DNA of 64,000 nucleotides from Acidobacteriota bacterium (GTDB lineage: Bacteria; Acidobacteriota; Blastocatellia; RBC074): assembly GCA_019639255.1 (NCBI GenBank), contig JAHBSF010000016.1:1-64000 (forward strand), given 5' to 3'. The notes under the pieces were generated by a model. The model worked only from the letters and a program-made list of their open reading frames with translations, was not told the DNA's origin and did not search any database. The translations under genes were made by a program, and so were the position numbers. Each line of letters starts with the position of its first letter. Within the stretch, counting starts at the first letter, position 1. Positions 1 to 8,785 of this stretch are shown piece after piece.

Positions 1-2
1 GA

Positions 3-104
3 CGCCGCTTCTCTACACCTACCCAGGGCTTACGCCCTGGGCTACAGATCTTTCGCCGCTCCGCGGCTGAATAACTCAAAACTTTGTTTACAGAGTACTT
101 ATCA
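3..104. repeat. Dispersed repeat (family C), copy 1
   Basis: This stretch closely matches 51069-51168 in the same orientation. It contains the inner hairpin CCCAGGG/CCCTGGG, the hairpin GCCGC/GCGGC, and ends in an ACTTTGTTTACAG word. It may continue past the window edge. No reading frame looks coding. Similar CCCAGGGCTTACGCCCTGGG words are familiar as intergenic repeats in other large bacterial genomes, but I cannot verify that here. Confidence 0.8.
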
Positions 105-275
105 GCGGGAAACCGCTGAAGGCGCCCCTTCAACCTTCGCGTCATACCCGGAGGCGAAGACATCTTTCAGAATTTTACGAATGCAAAGATTTCTGTATCC
201 AACCTCATAATCTGATCAAAGACGGCGCCCATCAGCGCACTGCAATACCACAATGTGGTGATGTCCCAACATCCT

Positions 276-347
276 TGAAAGTGGTAGCGAAAAACCATTC
301 GATTTCGTGATGTATTGCTCGCCCCGAAAGTTCATAATCTGAAGTCG
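276..347 (+). repeat. 72-bp inverted dispersed repeat, left copy
   Basis: From TGAAAGTGGTAGCG to GAAGTCG this matches the reverse complement of 10081-10152 over the same 72-bp length without gaps, at about 85-87% identity by eye. The two copies bracket the block from the cupin gene to the VOC gene. No reading frame or strong hairpin explains the conservation. Confidence 0.8.
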
Positions 348-392
348 TAAGAGCGTTGAAAGAGTCGTAAGAGCGTTAAGAGCGTTGAAAGA
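344..392 (+). repeat. Short tandem repeat
   Basis: The 20-mer GTCGTAAGAGCGTTGAAAGA is followed directly by a partial copy of its first 14 bases and then a copy of its last 15. The array sits 15-30 bp before the ribosome-binding site of the cupin gene, so it lies in that gene's probable 5' UTR. Confidence 0.75.
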
Positions 393-419
393 AACGATTG
401 AAAGACGGAGGAGGTCCTG

Positions 420-905
420 ATGAAAACGATGCGAATCATTGCGTTAGGGGCGCTGATCGTCGGAAGCGGGGTGGGGCTGGTAGTGGCGGGGACGCAGCAA
501 GCGGGAGTCAGGCGCGCTGATCGCACAACCGCGCCCACGGATGTGAGCGCGCAGGGCGCACCTCTGCGCGAAACCGTAACCGTCGCCGCGAACAAGCCGA
601 TTCCGAACCTGCCGGGCAAGCGGCTGGTCAGCCTCATCGTAGACTACCCGCCAGGGGCTAGCTCACTCCCGCACCATCACGCCCGCTCGGCCTTCATCTA
701 CGCCTACGTGCTTGCGGGCGAGATACGGAGCCAGGTTGATGACGAGCCTGTCCGCGTCTACCGACCCGGTGAGATGTGGTTCGAAAGCCCCGGCGCCCAT
801 CATCGAGTGAGCGCCAACGCCAGCGACACCAAGCCGGCGCGGCTGCTCGCCGTATTCATCGTCGATGCGGCGGATGAGCAGTTGGTGATCCCGGACTCAC
901 AGTGA
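420..905 (+). CDS. Secreted or lipid-anchored small cupin protein
   Basis: A 161-residue protein with an N-terminal hydrophobic segment (about residues 5-24) that looks like a signal peptide, followed by one cupin barrel at about 65-155. The first cupin motif carries PHHHARS (His85-87) with a following glycine-rich turn, and the second carries YRPGEMW and HH (127-128). These are the usual metal ligands. The start is fixed by GGAGGAGG a few bases upstream. Proteins of this kind bind a metal and may act on a small molecule or a sensory ligand; the substrate cannot be read from the sequence. It precedes the methionine sulfoxide reductase genes, with an 83-bp gap, so co-transcription is possible. 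A role in oxidative stress is inference only. Confidence 0.85.
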   Translation: MKTMRIIALGALIVGSGVGLVVAGTQQAGVRRADRTTAPTDVSAQGAPLRETVTVAANKPIPNLPGKRLVSLIVDYPPGASSLPHHHARSAFIYAYVLAGEIRSQVDDEPVRVYRPGEMWFESPGAHHRVSANASDTKPARLLAVFIVDAADEQLVIPDSQ

Positions 906-988
906 AAAAAACAGCTATGCATCCAGCCTTGAAAGTACATTGAACCCGCGATGTTCTTTCAATGCACATCCGACACGAGGAGAAAGAA

Positions 989-1441
989 ATGAGAATATTC
1001 AGCAAAGACCGCGACGCCATCTCAAGGCTCACGCCGGAGCAGTATCGCGTAACGCAGGAAAACGGCACGGAGCCTCCCGGCGCCGGTGAATATCTGGATA
1101 ACAAAGAACCCGGCATCTACGTCGATATTGTGTCGGGCGAGCCGCTGTTCGCCTCGTCCGACAAATATGAATCGGGATGCGGCTGGCCCAGCTTCACCAA
1201 GCCGATTGAACCCGACAATGTCAACGAACTCCGGGACACCTCATACGGCATGACGCGCATCGAGGTACGTTCGACGCACGGCGACAGTCATCTCGGACAC
1301 GTATTTCCCGACGGGCCGCGCGACCGCGGTGGATTGCGCTATTGCATCAACTCGGCCTCGCTGCGGTTCATCCATCGCGACGATATGGAGGCCGAAGGTT
1401 ATGGGGCTTACCTGAACCAGGTGGAGGAATACCATGACTGA
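989..1441 (+). CDS. msrB: Peptide-methionine (R)-S-oxide reductase MsrB
   Basis: A 150-residue MsrB that reduces methionine-R-sulfoxide in proteins or as free amino acid. The catalytic cysteine is in [11 protein letters not shown] (Cys119), and a possible resolving cysteine is in SGCGWPSF (Cys64). [10 protein letters not shown] is the conserved substrate-binding stretch. The two CxxC pairs that bind structural zinc in many MsrBs are absent: the equivalent places read [10 protein letters not shown] and [12 protein letters not shown]. This is therefore the zinc-free form. The start at 989 is preferred over an upstream ATG at 962 because GAGGAGAAAG lies just before it and MRIFSKDRD matches the family start. 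It overlaps msrA by 8 bp, so the two are translationally coupled. It has no signal peptide, so it is cytoplasmic. Confidence 0.95.
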   Translation: MRIFSKDRDAISRLTPEQYRVTQENGTEPPGAGEYLDNKEPGIYVDIVSGEPLFASSDKYESGCGWPSFTKPIEPDNVNELRDTSYGMTRIEVRSTHGDSHLGHVFPDGPRDRGGLRYCINSASLRFIHRDDMEAEGYGAYLNQVEEYHD

Positions 1442-1940
1442 GGAACGCGCCATTCTTGCCGGAGGCTGCTTCTGGGGCGTGCAGGATCTCATCCGCCGCT
1501 ACGACGGCGTGCTGGCGACACGGGTCGGCTACACGGGCGGCACTAACTCCCACGCGACCTATCGCAATCATGACGGGCACGCCGAAGCAGTGGAGATCGT
1601 CTTCGATCCTGCCCGCATCAGCTATCGCCAACTCCTTGAGTTCTTCTTCCAGATTCACGACCCAAGCACGCGCAATCGGCAGGGCAACGACATCGGCGCC
1701 AGCTATCGCTCCGCGATCTTCTACACGAGCGACGAGCAGAGGCGGGTTGCCGAAGACACGATCGCCGACGTCGATGCTTCAGGTTTGTGGCCCGGCAAGG
1801 TTGTGACCGAAGTAGTGCCGGCAGGCGAGTTCTGGGAGGCCGAGCCTGAGCATCAGGATTATCTCCAACGATATCCCGCCGGCTACACCTGCCATTACCT
1901 CCGGCCCAACTGGAGACTGCCGCGTCGCAGCGAACTCTAA
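1434..1940 (+). CDS. msrA: Peptide-methionine (S)-S-oxide reductase MsrA
   Basis: A 168-residue MsrA with the diagnostic GGCFWG motif at residues 10-15 (catalytic Cys12) and the conserved [12 protein letters not shown] and RSAIFY stretches. It reduces the S epimer of methionine sulfoxide, complementing MsrB immediately upstream; the ATG lies inside the end of msrB. The length is slightly short of the 175-210 usual for the family, and it lacks the C-terminal recycling cysteines of the E. coli enzyme, so it may use a simpler disulfide relay. The downstream epimerase gene starts 14 bp after the stop and probably belongs to the same transcript. Confidence 0.96.
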   Translation: MTEERAILAGGCFWGVQDLIRRYDGVLATRVGYTGGTNSHATYRNHDGHAEAVEIVFDPARISYRQLLEFFFQIHDPSTRNRQGNDIGASYRSAIFYTSDEQRRVAEDTIADVDASGLWPGKVVTEVVPAGEFWEAEPEHQDYLQRYPAGYTCHYLRPNWRLPRRSEL

Positions 1941-1954
1941 CGGGAGGTTCGTAG

Positions 1955-2905
1955 ATGAAGATTTTTATTGCCGGGGGAACGGGAGCAATCGGTCGTCCGC
2001 TGATCGCGGAATTGCTTGCCAAAGGACACGCGATAGCTGCGCTGACGCGTTCTCCGGAAAAAGCGCAGGCTCTTGTGGAACAAGGCGTAGAACCCGCGGT
2101 TGCCGATGTCTTTGATTCTGAAGCGGTCAAAGCAGTGGTGCGCCGTGCGCAGCCGGAAGTTGTGATTGAACAACTCACCGCGCTGCCCAGAACTTACACT
2201 CGTGAGTCGTTGAGCGCCGCTGGTGCTTTCAACGATCGCCTTCGTTTCGAGGGCGGAGCCAATGTGCTGGCAGCCGCGCAAGCGGCGGGTGTGCGGCGTT
2301 ACCTGCGGCAATCCATCGCCTTTTGGGCAGTTCCTGGTCGTGGCTTGGCCGATGAAGCAACACCTCTTGCATTCGATGCTTCGCCGTATGTTGCAGCAGA
2401 TGCCCGATTAATCACCGAGCTTGAGCGTCGCTTGCAGGAACATCCCATCATGGAAGGGATCGCCCTGCGGTATGGCTTCTTCTATGGCCCCGGCACCTGG
2501 TTCAACCCCGACGGCGATGTTGCCCGACAGGTGCGACAACAACAGTTCCCGATAGTCGGCAATGGCGAGGGCGTCTGGTCGTGGTTGCACATTCAGGACG
2601 CGGCGATTGCCACCGCTCAGGCAGCAGCGCAAGGCAAACCGGGGATTTATCTGATTGCGAACGATCAGCCGTTGGCGGTGCGCGAATGGCTCCCGGCGTT
2701 TGCTCGATGGCTGAAGGCTCCGCCACCGCCGCAGGTATCGGTTGAGGATGCGCTGAAAGCGAGTGGCGCGGATGCGGTTTACTACGGGACGCAGATGCGA
2801 GGCGTATCGAATGCCAGGGCAAAACGCGAATTGAATTTTCAGCCGCGCTCGTTGGAGTGGATTGTTGATAGGGGTGCATATGGAAAAGTCACACGAGCAT
2901 CGTGA
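1955..2905 (+). CDS. NAD-dependent epimerase/dehydratase family protein
   Basis: A 316-residue extended short-chain dehydrogenase. The Rossmann nucleotide motif GGTGAIG is at residues 7-13, directly after the start. RYGFFYGPGTWF in the middle and a C-terminal DWL-type region fit the atypical SDR/epimerase group that acts on nucleotide sugars or related alcohols. The substrate is not determined; the canonical YxxxK is not obvious, which is common in the atypical group. GGGAGG lies 8 bp before the ATG. The end overlaps the next gene by 26 bp, which suggests translational coupling with the NADH dehydrogenase. Confidence 0.85.
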   Translation: MKIFIAGGTGAIGRPLIAELLAKGHAIAALTRSPEKAQALVEQGVEPAVADVFDSEAVKAVVRRAQPEVVIEQLTALPRTYTRESLSAAGAFNDRLRFEGGANVLAAAQAAGVRRYLRQSIAFWAVPGRGLADEATPLAFDASPYVAADARLITELERRLQEHPIMEGIALRYGFFYGPGTWFNPDGDVARQVRQQQFPIVGNGEGVWSWLHIQDAAIATAQAAAQGKPGIYLIANDQPLAVREWLPAFARWLKAPPPPQVSVEDALKASGADAVYYGTQMRGVSNARAKRELNFQPRSLEWIVDRGAYGKVTRAS

Positions 2906-4325
2906 GCCTGCATCGGGCGCGCGCACCCCACACGTCGTCATCGTCGGCGGAGGTTTCGGCGGCCTTTATGCAGCGCGCGGGCTTGCACGAGCGCCGGTCA
3001 CTGTCACGCTCATTGACAAGCACAACTACCATCTCTTCCGGCCCATGCTCTACCAGGTTGCAACCGGTCTTCTCTCCTCGGATGAGGTCGCCGCACCGAT
3101 CCGCTCAATCCTGCGACTACAGAAGAACGTGACGGTCCTGATGGCGGAGGTGGTCGGGGTTGACCCGCACGCCCGCGTTGTATTCACGCGCGAGGGCGCG
3201 GTTGCGTATGATTATCTCGTTCTTGCGACCGGTATCGAGTACAACTACTTCGGTCACGAAGAGTGGAAGGCCGTCGCGCCGGGACTTGCTTCGGTGGACG
3301 ACGCGGATCGGATTCGAGGCAAGATACTGACGGCGTTTGAATCAGCCGAAGAGTTGGCGGCGAGCGGGAAGGCTGATGCCTCTACGCTTCACGAACTCTT
3401 GACGTTCGTTCAGGTCGGCGCGGGCACGGCCGGCGTCGAGATGGCCGGCACGATGGCCGAGATGTCGCAGATGGCGCTGGCCGAGGACTTCCGCCATATC
3501 GATCCGCGTTCGGCCCATATTCTCCTGTTCGAGGCGGCGCCTCGAATTTTGCCCACGTACCCCGCAAGCCTTTCTGAGAAGGCCCGTCGCCACCTCGAGC
3601 ATCTCGGCGTCGAAGTCCACACGAATGCAAAAGTCGAGCGAGTTGACGACCACGGTGTAATCGTCAACGGCCAACGCATCGCGAGCCGCACGGTGCTGTG
3701 GACGGCGGGTGTCGTCGCCTCGCCTGCGGGCCGCTGGCTCGGCGTTGATGTAGACAGGGCAGGGCGTATCAAAGCGAACCCGGACTTGTCGATTCCAGGT
3801 CACCCGAATGTGTTCGCCGTCGGCGACACGGCGGCGATAACCGCCTACACCCGAAGCCTGTTCGGCATCAGGAGCAAGACGCCGGAGTTGCTTCCGGGCG
3901 TCGCGCAGGTTGCAATCCAAGGTGGGAAGTATGTTGCGAGCCTCATCCGGCGGCGGGTCAATGGCAAACGCTCGACGAAGCCGTTCTGGTACTGGGACAA
4001 GGGGAATATGGCAATCGTGGGCCGGACGTTCGCCGTGGCGGACCTCAAGTATGTCCGCTTCTCAGGGTTCACGGCGTGGCTGCTGTGGGCAGGCGTCCAC
4101 ATCTATTTTCTGATTGGGTTTGCGAATCGGCTGTTGGTGGCGTTGCAGTGGGCGATGTCGTTCGTCACGAAGCGACGCGGGGTTCGCATTCTTCCACTCG
4201 CCCAAACGGAACAAAAGAAATGTAACGAAAATTACAGAAAAGGTGAATATTTCCGTATGTTTCGTCTTATTTCGTATGTTCCGTTATCTCTCTTTTTTGC
4301 CCCAATGTCGTGTGGCGTGATTTAG
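2880..4325 (+). CDS. Type II NADH:quinone oxidoreductase (NDH-2-like)
   Basis: A 481-residue flavoprotein with two Rossmann folds: VIVGGGFGGLYAARGL at about residues 20-35 (FAD) and VGAGTAGVEMAG near 180 (NADH). KHNYHLFRPMLYQVATG is the NDH-2 signature, and the hydrophobic C-terminal region WLLWAGVHIYFLIGFANRLLVALQW is the usual membrane-associated part. It should pass electrons from NADH to quinone without pumping protons. The start at 2880 has AGGGG upstream, better than a TTG at 2862. Oddly, the last 39 or so residues (from about 443) are read from the palindromic element at 4206-4325, so the native C-terminus probably ended soon after RRGVRIL. Confidence 0.9.
   Translation: MEKSHEHREPASGARTPHVVIVGGGFGGLYAARGLARAPVTVTLIDKHNYHLFRPMLYQVATGLLSSDEVAAPIRSILRLQKNVTVLMAEVVGVDPHARVVFTREGAVAYDYLVLATGIEYNYFGHEEWKAVAPGLASVDDADRIRGKILTAFESAEELAASGKADASTLHELLTFVQVGAGTAGVEMAGTMAEMSQMALAEDFRHIDPRSAHILLFEAAPRILPTYPASLSEKARRHLEHLGVEVHTNAKVERVDDHGVIVNGQRIASRTVLWTAGVVASPAGRWLGVDVDRAGRIKANPDLSIPGHPNVFAVGDTAAITAYTRSLFGIRSKTPELLPGVAQVAIQGGKYVASLIRRRVNGKRSTKPFWYWDKGNMAIVGRTFAVADLKYVRFSGFTAWLLWAGVHIYFLIGFANRLLVALQWAMSFVTKRRGVRILPLAQTEQKKCNENYRKGEYFRMFRLISYVPLSLFFAPMSCGVI
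4206..4325. repeat. Palindromic intergenic element A1 (overlaps a coding end)
   Basis: This is an imperfect long inverted repeat. The left arm is purine-rich (CGGAACAAAAGAAATG...) and the right arm pyrimidine-rich, ending GTTCCGTTATCTCTC. An outer extension (CCCCAATGTCGTGTGG) matches outer arms of the copies at 5862, 8345 and 44592. The element is read in frame as the tail of the upstream NADH dehydrogenase. Confidence 0.9.
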
Positions 4326-4387
4326 AAGACCATTACCCCCGGTCTGCGCTTCACTAGCGGCGCGCTGCTGATTGGAGTTGTACTGCG

Positions 4388-5770
4388 ATGAAAAAGTTTG
4401 ATGCCATTATCATCGGAGCCGGTCAGGCCGGCCCTTCGCTCGCGGGCAAATTGACAGCCGCGGGTTTCACCGTAGCCTTTATTGAGCGCAAGCTGTTCGG
4501 CGGCACCTGCGTCAATACGGGGTGCATGCCGACCAAGACGCTGGTTGCCAGCGCTTATGCAGCGCATCTGGCGCGGCGCGCGGCTGATTACGGCGTCGTG
4601 CTGGACGGCGCGATTCGCATTGACATCAAAAAAGTGAAGGCGCGGGCCGACGCGGTCGCCGCCAACGCCCGTACCGGAGTCGAGAACTACCTGCGCGGGA
4701 TGCAAGGCTGCACCGTGTTTGCCGAACACGCGCGTTTCGAGGGGCCGGATACGGTTCGCGTCGGCGAAGACCTGCTGACCGCACCACGCATTTTCATCAA
4801 TGTGGGCGGGCGTGCTGTCGTGCCTGACTTTCCCGGCATTGATAAAGTTCCGTACCTGACCAACACCTCTATGCTCGCGCTCGACTCGTTGCCGGAGCAC
4901 CTCGTGGTTGTGGGCGGCAGTTATGTCGGCCTTGAGTTTGCGCAGATGTACCGGCGTTTCGGCGCGCAAGTGACCGTCATCGAAAAGGCGGCGCATCTGG
5001 TCGCGCGAGAAGACGAAGACGTTTCCGAATCGATCCGCGAGATTCTCGTGCGCGAAGGCGTTGCAGTGCGCACAAGCGCGGAATGCATCAGCCTTGCCCC
5101 GCACGAAAAAGGCGTGTCGGTTGGCGTCAACTGCAACGAAGGTGAACCCGCATCCATTGGGTCGCACCTTCTGCTGGCGGTAGGTCGTCGTCCGAATACG
5201 GGCGATCTGGGTTTGGAAAAAGCGGGCGTGGCGACCGATGCGCGCGGCTGCATCACAGTGGACGACGGCCTGGCGACGAATGTGCCCGGCATTTGGGCGC
5301 TCGGTGATTGCAACGGTCGCGGCGCGTTTACACACACGGCATACAACGACTTTGAGATCATAGCCGCCAATTTGCTGGACGGAGAGCGGCGGCGCTTGAG
5401 CGATCGCATTCCCGCCTACGCGCTTTACATTGATCCGCCGCTCGGCCGCGTCGGGATGACGGAACGCGAAGCGCGCGCCAGCGGCAGGCCGTTGCTGATC
5501 GGCAGCCGTCCGATGAGCCGCGTCGGACGCGCGGTCGAAAAAGACGAAACGCAAGGCTTCATGAAAATCATCGTTGATGCAGGAACGCGCCGGATTCTGG
5601 GCGCTTCAATCCTCGGCACGGGCGGCGACGAAGCGATTCACGGCGTGCTGGATATCATGAATGCCGATGCGCCTTACGAAGTATTGGAACGAGCCGTGCC
5701 GATTCATCCGACGGTTTCAGAACTGATCCCGACGATGCTGAACGGACTGCGGCCCATCGAGGAAATGTAA
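4388..5770 (+). CDS. FAD-dependent disulfide oxidoreductase (mercuric-reductase/lipoamide-dehydrogenase-like)
   Basis: A 460-residue class I pyridine nucleotide-disulfide oxidoreductase. The FAD motif IIGAGQAGPSLAG is at 8-20, the redox-active disulfide is GTCVNTGCMPTK (Cys41 and Cys46), the NADH motif is VVGGSYVGLEFAQM at about 175-190, and the C-terminal interface contains the His-Pro pair HPTVSEL. It lacks the N-terminal metal-binding domain and the C-terminal vicinal cysteines of true mercuric reductase, so mercury reduction is not supported. A soluble reductase of a low-molecular-weight disulfide or a transhydrogenase is more likely. GGAG lies about 10 bp before the ATG. Neighbours (msrAB, ergothioneine genes) suggest a thiol/redox theme. 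Confidence 0.9.
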   Translation: MKKFDAIIIGAGQAGPSLAGKLTAAGFTVAFIERKLFGGTCVNTGCMPTKTLVASAYAAHLARRAADYGVVLDGAIRIDIKKVKARADAVAANARTGVENYLRGMQGCTVFAEHARFEGPDTVRVGEDLLTAPRIFINVGGRAVVPDFPGIDKVPYLTNTSMLALDSLPEHLVVVGGSYVGLEFAQMYRRFGAQVTVIEKAAHLVAREDEDVSESIREILVREGVAVRTSAECISLAPHEKGVSVGVNCNEGEPASIGSHLLLAVGRRPNTGDLGLEKAGVATDARGCITVDDGLATNVPGIWALGDCNGRGAFTHTAYNDFEIIAANLLDGERRRLSDRIPAYALYIDPPLGRVGMTEREARASGRPLLIGSRPMSRVGRAVEKDETQGFMKIIVDAGTRRILGASILGTGGDEAIHGVLDIMNADAPYEVLERAVPIHPTVSELIPTMLNGLRPIEEM

Positions 5771-5781
5771 GACGGCGAACG

Positions 5782-5865
5782 ATGGCCGTCCAACAACGCC
5801 GCGGCGACATTCGCGTAGAATCGAAGCCGGGCGATACGTGCTTTCAAGCGCGTGCGCCGCTAAAT
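5782..5865 (+). pseudogene. Remnant of a sensor histidine kinase (C-terminal end only)
   Basis: The frame from 5782 reads RRGDIRVESKPGDTCFQ, which resembles the very end of histidine kinase ATPase domains (usual form GGDI.V.S.PG.T.F.V.LP). Nothing upstream belongs to a kinase: the preceding gene ends at 5770. About 25 residues survive, and the fragment runs straight into the palindromic element at 5862. It is best read as a leftover of a deleted gene. Confidence 0.55.
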
Positions 5866-5994
5866 CAAACCCAAGACACTGGAACATTGAAGGGGATGCG
5901 GAACGAGCGGAAGGTTAAAATCTTTTCCGTCCATTCGGTTCATTCCGTTTGTTTCGTTTTTCTCTCCTATGTTCCAATGTCATGGGGTTTGATT
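5862..5994. repeat. Palindromic intergenic element A2 with long outer arms
   Basis: The outer arms begin with AATCAAACCC on the left and end with GGGTTTGATT on the right, and pair again through the TGGAACAT/ATGTTCCA words. The inner arms (GCGGAACGAGCGGAA and TTCCGTCCATTCGG) are less perfect than in other copies. It lies between a kinase remnant and egtB. Confidence 0.85.
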
Positions 5995-6043
5995 CGGACA
6001 AAGGGTTGGATTTGGACAAAGCAGGGATTACCGGACGATTGCG

Positions 6044-7273
6044 ATGACTTTTTATCGAACCATTCGACAGGCAACCGAAGCCCTCGGCAAACCGCTGACG
6101 GAGGAGGATTGCGTCGTCCAATCCATGCCAAATTGCAGCCCGGCGAAATGGCATCTGGCGCATACCAGTTGGTTTTTCGAGACGTTTGTGCTGAAACGTG
6201 AACTCGCCGATTATCAACTGTTCCATCCGGACTTTCGCGTGCTTTTCAATTCCTACTACCAAGCTGTGGGAGAGCAATACCCGCGCCCTCAGCGAGGGTT
6301 GTTGACGCGCCCCAGCTTGCAGCAAATCCTCGCCTATCGCCGGCACGTGGACGAGGCGATGGAACGCCTCTTCGCGCAGCCTGAGCGGCTCACGCCTGCG
6401 GTTTGGAGCGTCATCGAATTGGGCTGCCATCACGAACAACAACATCAGGAATTGCTGCTCACGGACATCAAGCATTTGTTTTCCTGCAACCCGCTGTCTC
6501 CGATCTATCGCGACGAGGCTGCGCCCAAACAGGAGCACGCGGCTGCGTTGCTGTGGCGCAATTACGAAGAAGGGTTGCATTGGATCGGGGCGGAGAATGA
6601 GGGATTTTCTTTCGACAACGAGCGCCCGCGTCATCGCGTATTTCTCGAATCGCATGCACTGGCTTCGAGGTTGGTGACGTGTCGGGAGTATCTGGAATTT
6701 ATGCAGGATGGCGGCTACGCACGACCTGAAATGTGGCTTTCAGACGGCTGGGACGCGGTACAACGGCAGCGCTGGCAAGCACCGCTTTATTGGGAACAGG
6801 ACTCGGATCGCGCCTGGATGATCTTCACGCTGACGGGACGACGTGCAATCCATTTGGATGAACCCGTCAGCCATATCAGCTATTACGAAGCCGATGCGTA
6901 TGCGCGGTGGGCGGGCGCGCGCTTGCCGACGGAAATGGAATGGGAACGCGCCGCCGCGGCCGTTCCGGTCGCCGGAAATTTTGTAGAAAGCCATCGCTTG
7001 CATCCAATGCCCGCCGCCGAGAGTTCGCTTGTCCCGCAACAATTGTTCGGCGACCTTTGGGAATGGACGCAAAGTCCGTATGCGGCCTATCCGGGTTTTC
7101 ACCCGCAATCGGGTGCGCTGGGCGAATACAATGGAAAGTTCATGTGCAATCAAATGGTCTTGCGCGGCGGCTCCTGCGCAACGCCGCGATCGCACGTGCG
7201 CGCTTCCTACCGCAACTTCTTCGCCCCGGAAACGCGCTGGCAGTTCAGCGGCATTCGACTAGCGCGTGCATAA
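6044..7273 (+). CDS. egtB: Ergothioneine biosynthesis sulfoxide synthase EgtB
   Basis: A 409-residue non-haem iron enzyme that joins cysteine or gamma-glutamylcysteine to hercynine with oxygen to make the sulfoxide intermediate of ergothioneine. The N-terminal DinB-like domain carries the iron ligands: WHLAHTSWFFETF (His37/His40) and CHHEQQHQELLLTD (His130/His134). The C-terminal half is a formylglycine-generating-enzyme-like domain ending in GGSC, RASYRNFF and FSGIRLA. Length matches the family. It is followed 45 bp later by egtD, as expected for a two-gene ergothioneine operon; whether it prefers cysteine or gamma-glutamylcysteine cannot be read here, but no egtA or egtC is adjacent. An EgtE-type lyase is also missing nearby. 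Confidence 0.94.
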   Translation: MTFYRTIRQATEALGKPLTEEDCVVQSMPNCSPAKWHLAHTSWFFETFVLKRELADYQLFHPDFRVLFNSYYQAVGEQYPRPQRGLLTRPSLQQILAYRRHVDEAMERLFAQPERLTPAVWSVIELGCHHEQQHQELLLTDIKHLFSCNPLSPIYRDEAAPKQEHAAALLWRNYEEGLHWIGAENEGFSFDNERPRHRVFLESHALASRLVTCREYLEFMQDGGYARPEMWLSDGWDAVQRQRWQAPLYWEQDSDRAWMIFTLTGRRAIHLDEPVSHISYYEADAYARWAGARLPTEMEWERAAAAVPVAGNFVESHRLHPMPAAESSLVPQQLFGDLWEWTQSPYAAYPGFHPQSGALGEYNGKFMCNQMVLRGGSCATPRSHVRASYRNFFAPETRWQFSGIRLARA

Positions 7274-7318
7274 CAGGACGAGGCAGGAGCCGCGTCGGCG
7301 TAATCAAAGGGGGCGCTG

Positions 7319-8305
7319 ATGGAACCATTGCCCGCACAATCCGGCCGTGAAAGCCCTTTTGCCGCCGACGTGCGCGCGGGATTGACGGCGCGACGGAAAA
7401 CGCTGCCGCCGAAATATTTTTATGATGAGTTGGGATCGCAACTGTTCGAGGCGATTTGCGCGTTGCCGGAATATTATCTCACGCGCTGCGAGACCGAAAT
7501 TCTCAGCCAACACGCGCCCGCCATTGCATCGTATTTGCCGCGGCCAACCAGCATCGTCGAACTCGGCAGCGGCAGTTCGGTCAAGACTCGTTACCTGTTG
7601 GAAGCTCTGCTCGCACGACAAGAAACATTGCTGTATCAGCCGATTGATATTTCGGAATCGATGTTGTCCCAAAGTACGCGACATCTCCTGCTGGATTACC
7701 CGAACCTGCGAATTCAGGCGCAGGCGGGCGATTACACGCATGGATTGGGAGCCGTCAAACGCGCGCAAGACGGCGCGCTGCTCGTCCTTTTTCTCGGCTC
7801 AAACATCGGCAACTACGATCCGCACGAAGCGCAACGACTGTTGACGACTCTGCAACGATCGCTGCGCCCCGGCGATCTGTTGTTGTTGGGCGCGGATTTG
7901 AAAAAAGCTCCGGCGCTTTTGGAAGCCGCCTACGACGATGCACTCGGCGTCACAGCAGCCTTCAATCGCAATCTGCTGGTCAGGATCAATCGTGAATTGA
8001 GAGCGGATTTCGACCTGAAAAAGTTTGCACATCGGGCGCATTACAACGTTGAAGACGGTCGCGTAGAAATGTACCTCGTAAGTCAGGAAGTGCAGGAGGT
8101 GCATCTTCGGAGCTTGAATATTTCGGTCCAATTCCAGCGCGGCGAAACAATTCATACTGAAAATTCGTGGAAGTTCGACCTGGAACAATTGCAAATGCTG
8201 GCGGCGCAAAGTGGATTCGCAGCGGTTCATTCCTGGCTGGATCAAGGGAAACATTTCAGTTGTAATCTATGGCAGGTCGCCACTGCCCGGCATTTGCCTG
8301 TTTGA
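7319..8305 (+). CDS. egtD: L-histidine N(alpha)-methyltransferase EgtD
   Basis: A 328-residue S-adenosylmethionine-dependent enzyme that trimethylates histidine to hercynine, the first step to ergothioneine. The family start [31 protein letters not shown] is intact at about 27-60, and the SAM motif [11 protein letters not shown] is at 81-91. [14 protein letters not shown] and NSWKF near the C-terminus match the substrate domain. GGGGG lies just before the ATG. With egtB it gives the core of a cytoplasmic ergothioneine pathway, consistent with the thiol-redox genes upstream. Confidence 0.95.
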   Translation: MEPLPAQSGRESPFAADVRAGLTARRKTLPPKYFYDELGSQLFEAICALPEYYLTRCETEILSQHAPAIASYLPRPTSIVELGSGSSVKTRYLLEALLARQETLLYQPIDISESMLSQSTRHLLLDYPNLRIQAQAGDYTHGLGAVKRAQDGALLVLFLGSNIGNYDPHEAQRLLTTLQRSLRPGDLLLLGADLKKAPALLEAAYDDALGVTAAFNRNLLVRINRELRADFDLKKFAHRAHYNVEDGRVEMYLVSQEVQEVHLRSLNISVQFQRGETIHTENSWKFDLEQLQMLAAQSGFAAVHSWLDQGKHFSCNLWQVATARHLPV

Positions 8306-8344
8306 TGCCCCCAACGCTTACCTGATGTTATCGCTCACTGTATC

Positions 8345-8425
8345 GGGGCAAAAAAGAGAGATAACGGAACAAACGAAATAAAACGAAAATTACGGAAAAG
8401 TTGAATATTTCCGTAGTTTCCGTCT
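8345..8425. repeat. Truncated palindromic element A3
   Basis: The left arm is a full-length class A arm starting GGGGCAAAAAAGAGAGATAA and continuing to the loop GTTGAATATTT. The right arm stops after TTTCCGTAGTTTCCGTCT and is replaced by unrelated sequence just before the nitrilase remnant. A deletion or rearrangement therefore ended inside the element. Confidence 0.85.
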
Positions 8426-8436
8426 AATCAGTCTGG

Positions 8437-8785
8437 TTAGACAGCCGCGGCGAGCAGATCCTCCGAACCTTGCACTGCGGCTGACCTGGAGTGCACGGTG
8501 CGTTCGTGAACGTGCGCGGCCGGGGTGCGGTCGATCAGGAGGCTGAGCAGTTCGGGCCGGCTGTAGTGGCCGCGCGAGTCCATCATCTGCTTGCGCTTGT
8601 CGATCAGCGTGAAGTCGAGGTCGGCGATGACCGCGCCTTCACCCGATCGGATGGGTTCGCCCAGCAAGGCGCCGTCGGGCGCCACGATCGCGGTGAAGCA
8701 GCCGCCCGAGATCGGATCGATAGTGCAGCCCGTGTCCTTCATGATTTGCGCCTGCTGCTGCTTCGTCAAATCGAGTCGAACCCAT
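8437..8785 (-). pseudogene. C-terminal fragment of a nitrilase
   Basis: The minus frame reads [26 protein letters not shown] followed by [21 protein letters not shown], which matches the C-terminal third of plant/bacterial aliphatic nitrilases. The catalytic Glu-Lys-Cys parts are missing: the open frame starts only about 20 residues before the match. The 5' side runs into a thioesterase fragment in another frame at about 8785, so this is a broken gene, not a short functional one. Confidence 0.75.

Larger units (their letters stand above)
105..419. other. Non-coding stretch upstream of the cupin gene
   Basis: I see no convincing gene here. It holds one copy of a 72-bp dispersed repeat (276-347), a short tandem duplication (344-392) and the ribosome-binding site GGAGGAGG before the start codon at 420. 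No convincing -35/-10 pair stands out. Confidence 0.6.

Noticed and set aside
4388-5770. Mercuric reductase (merA)
   Set aside because: No N-terminal metal-binding domain, no C-terminal cysteine pair and no mer genes nearby.
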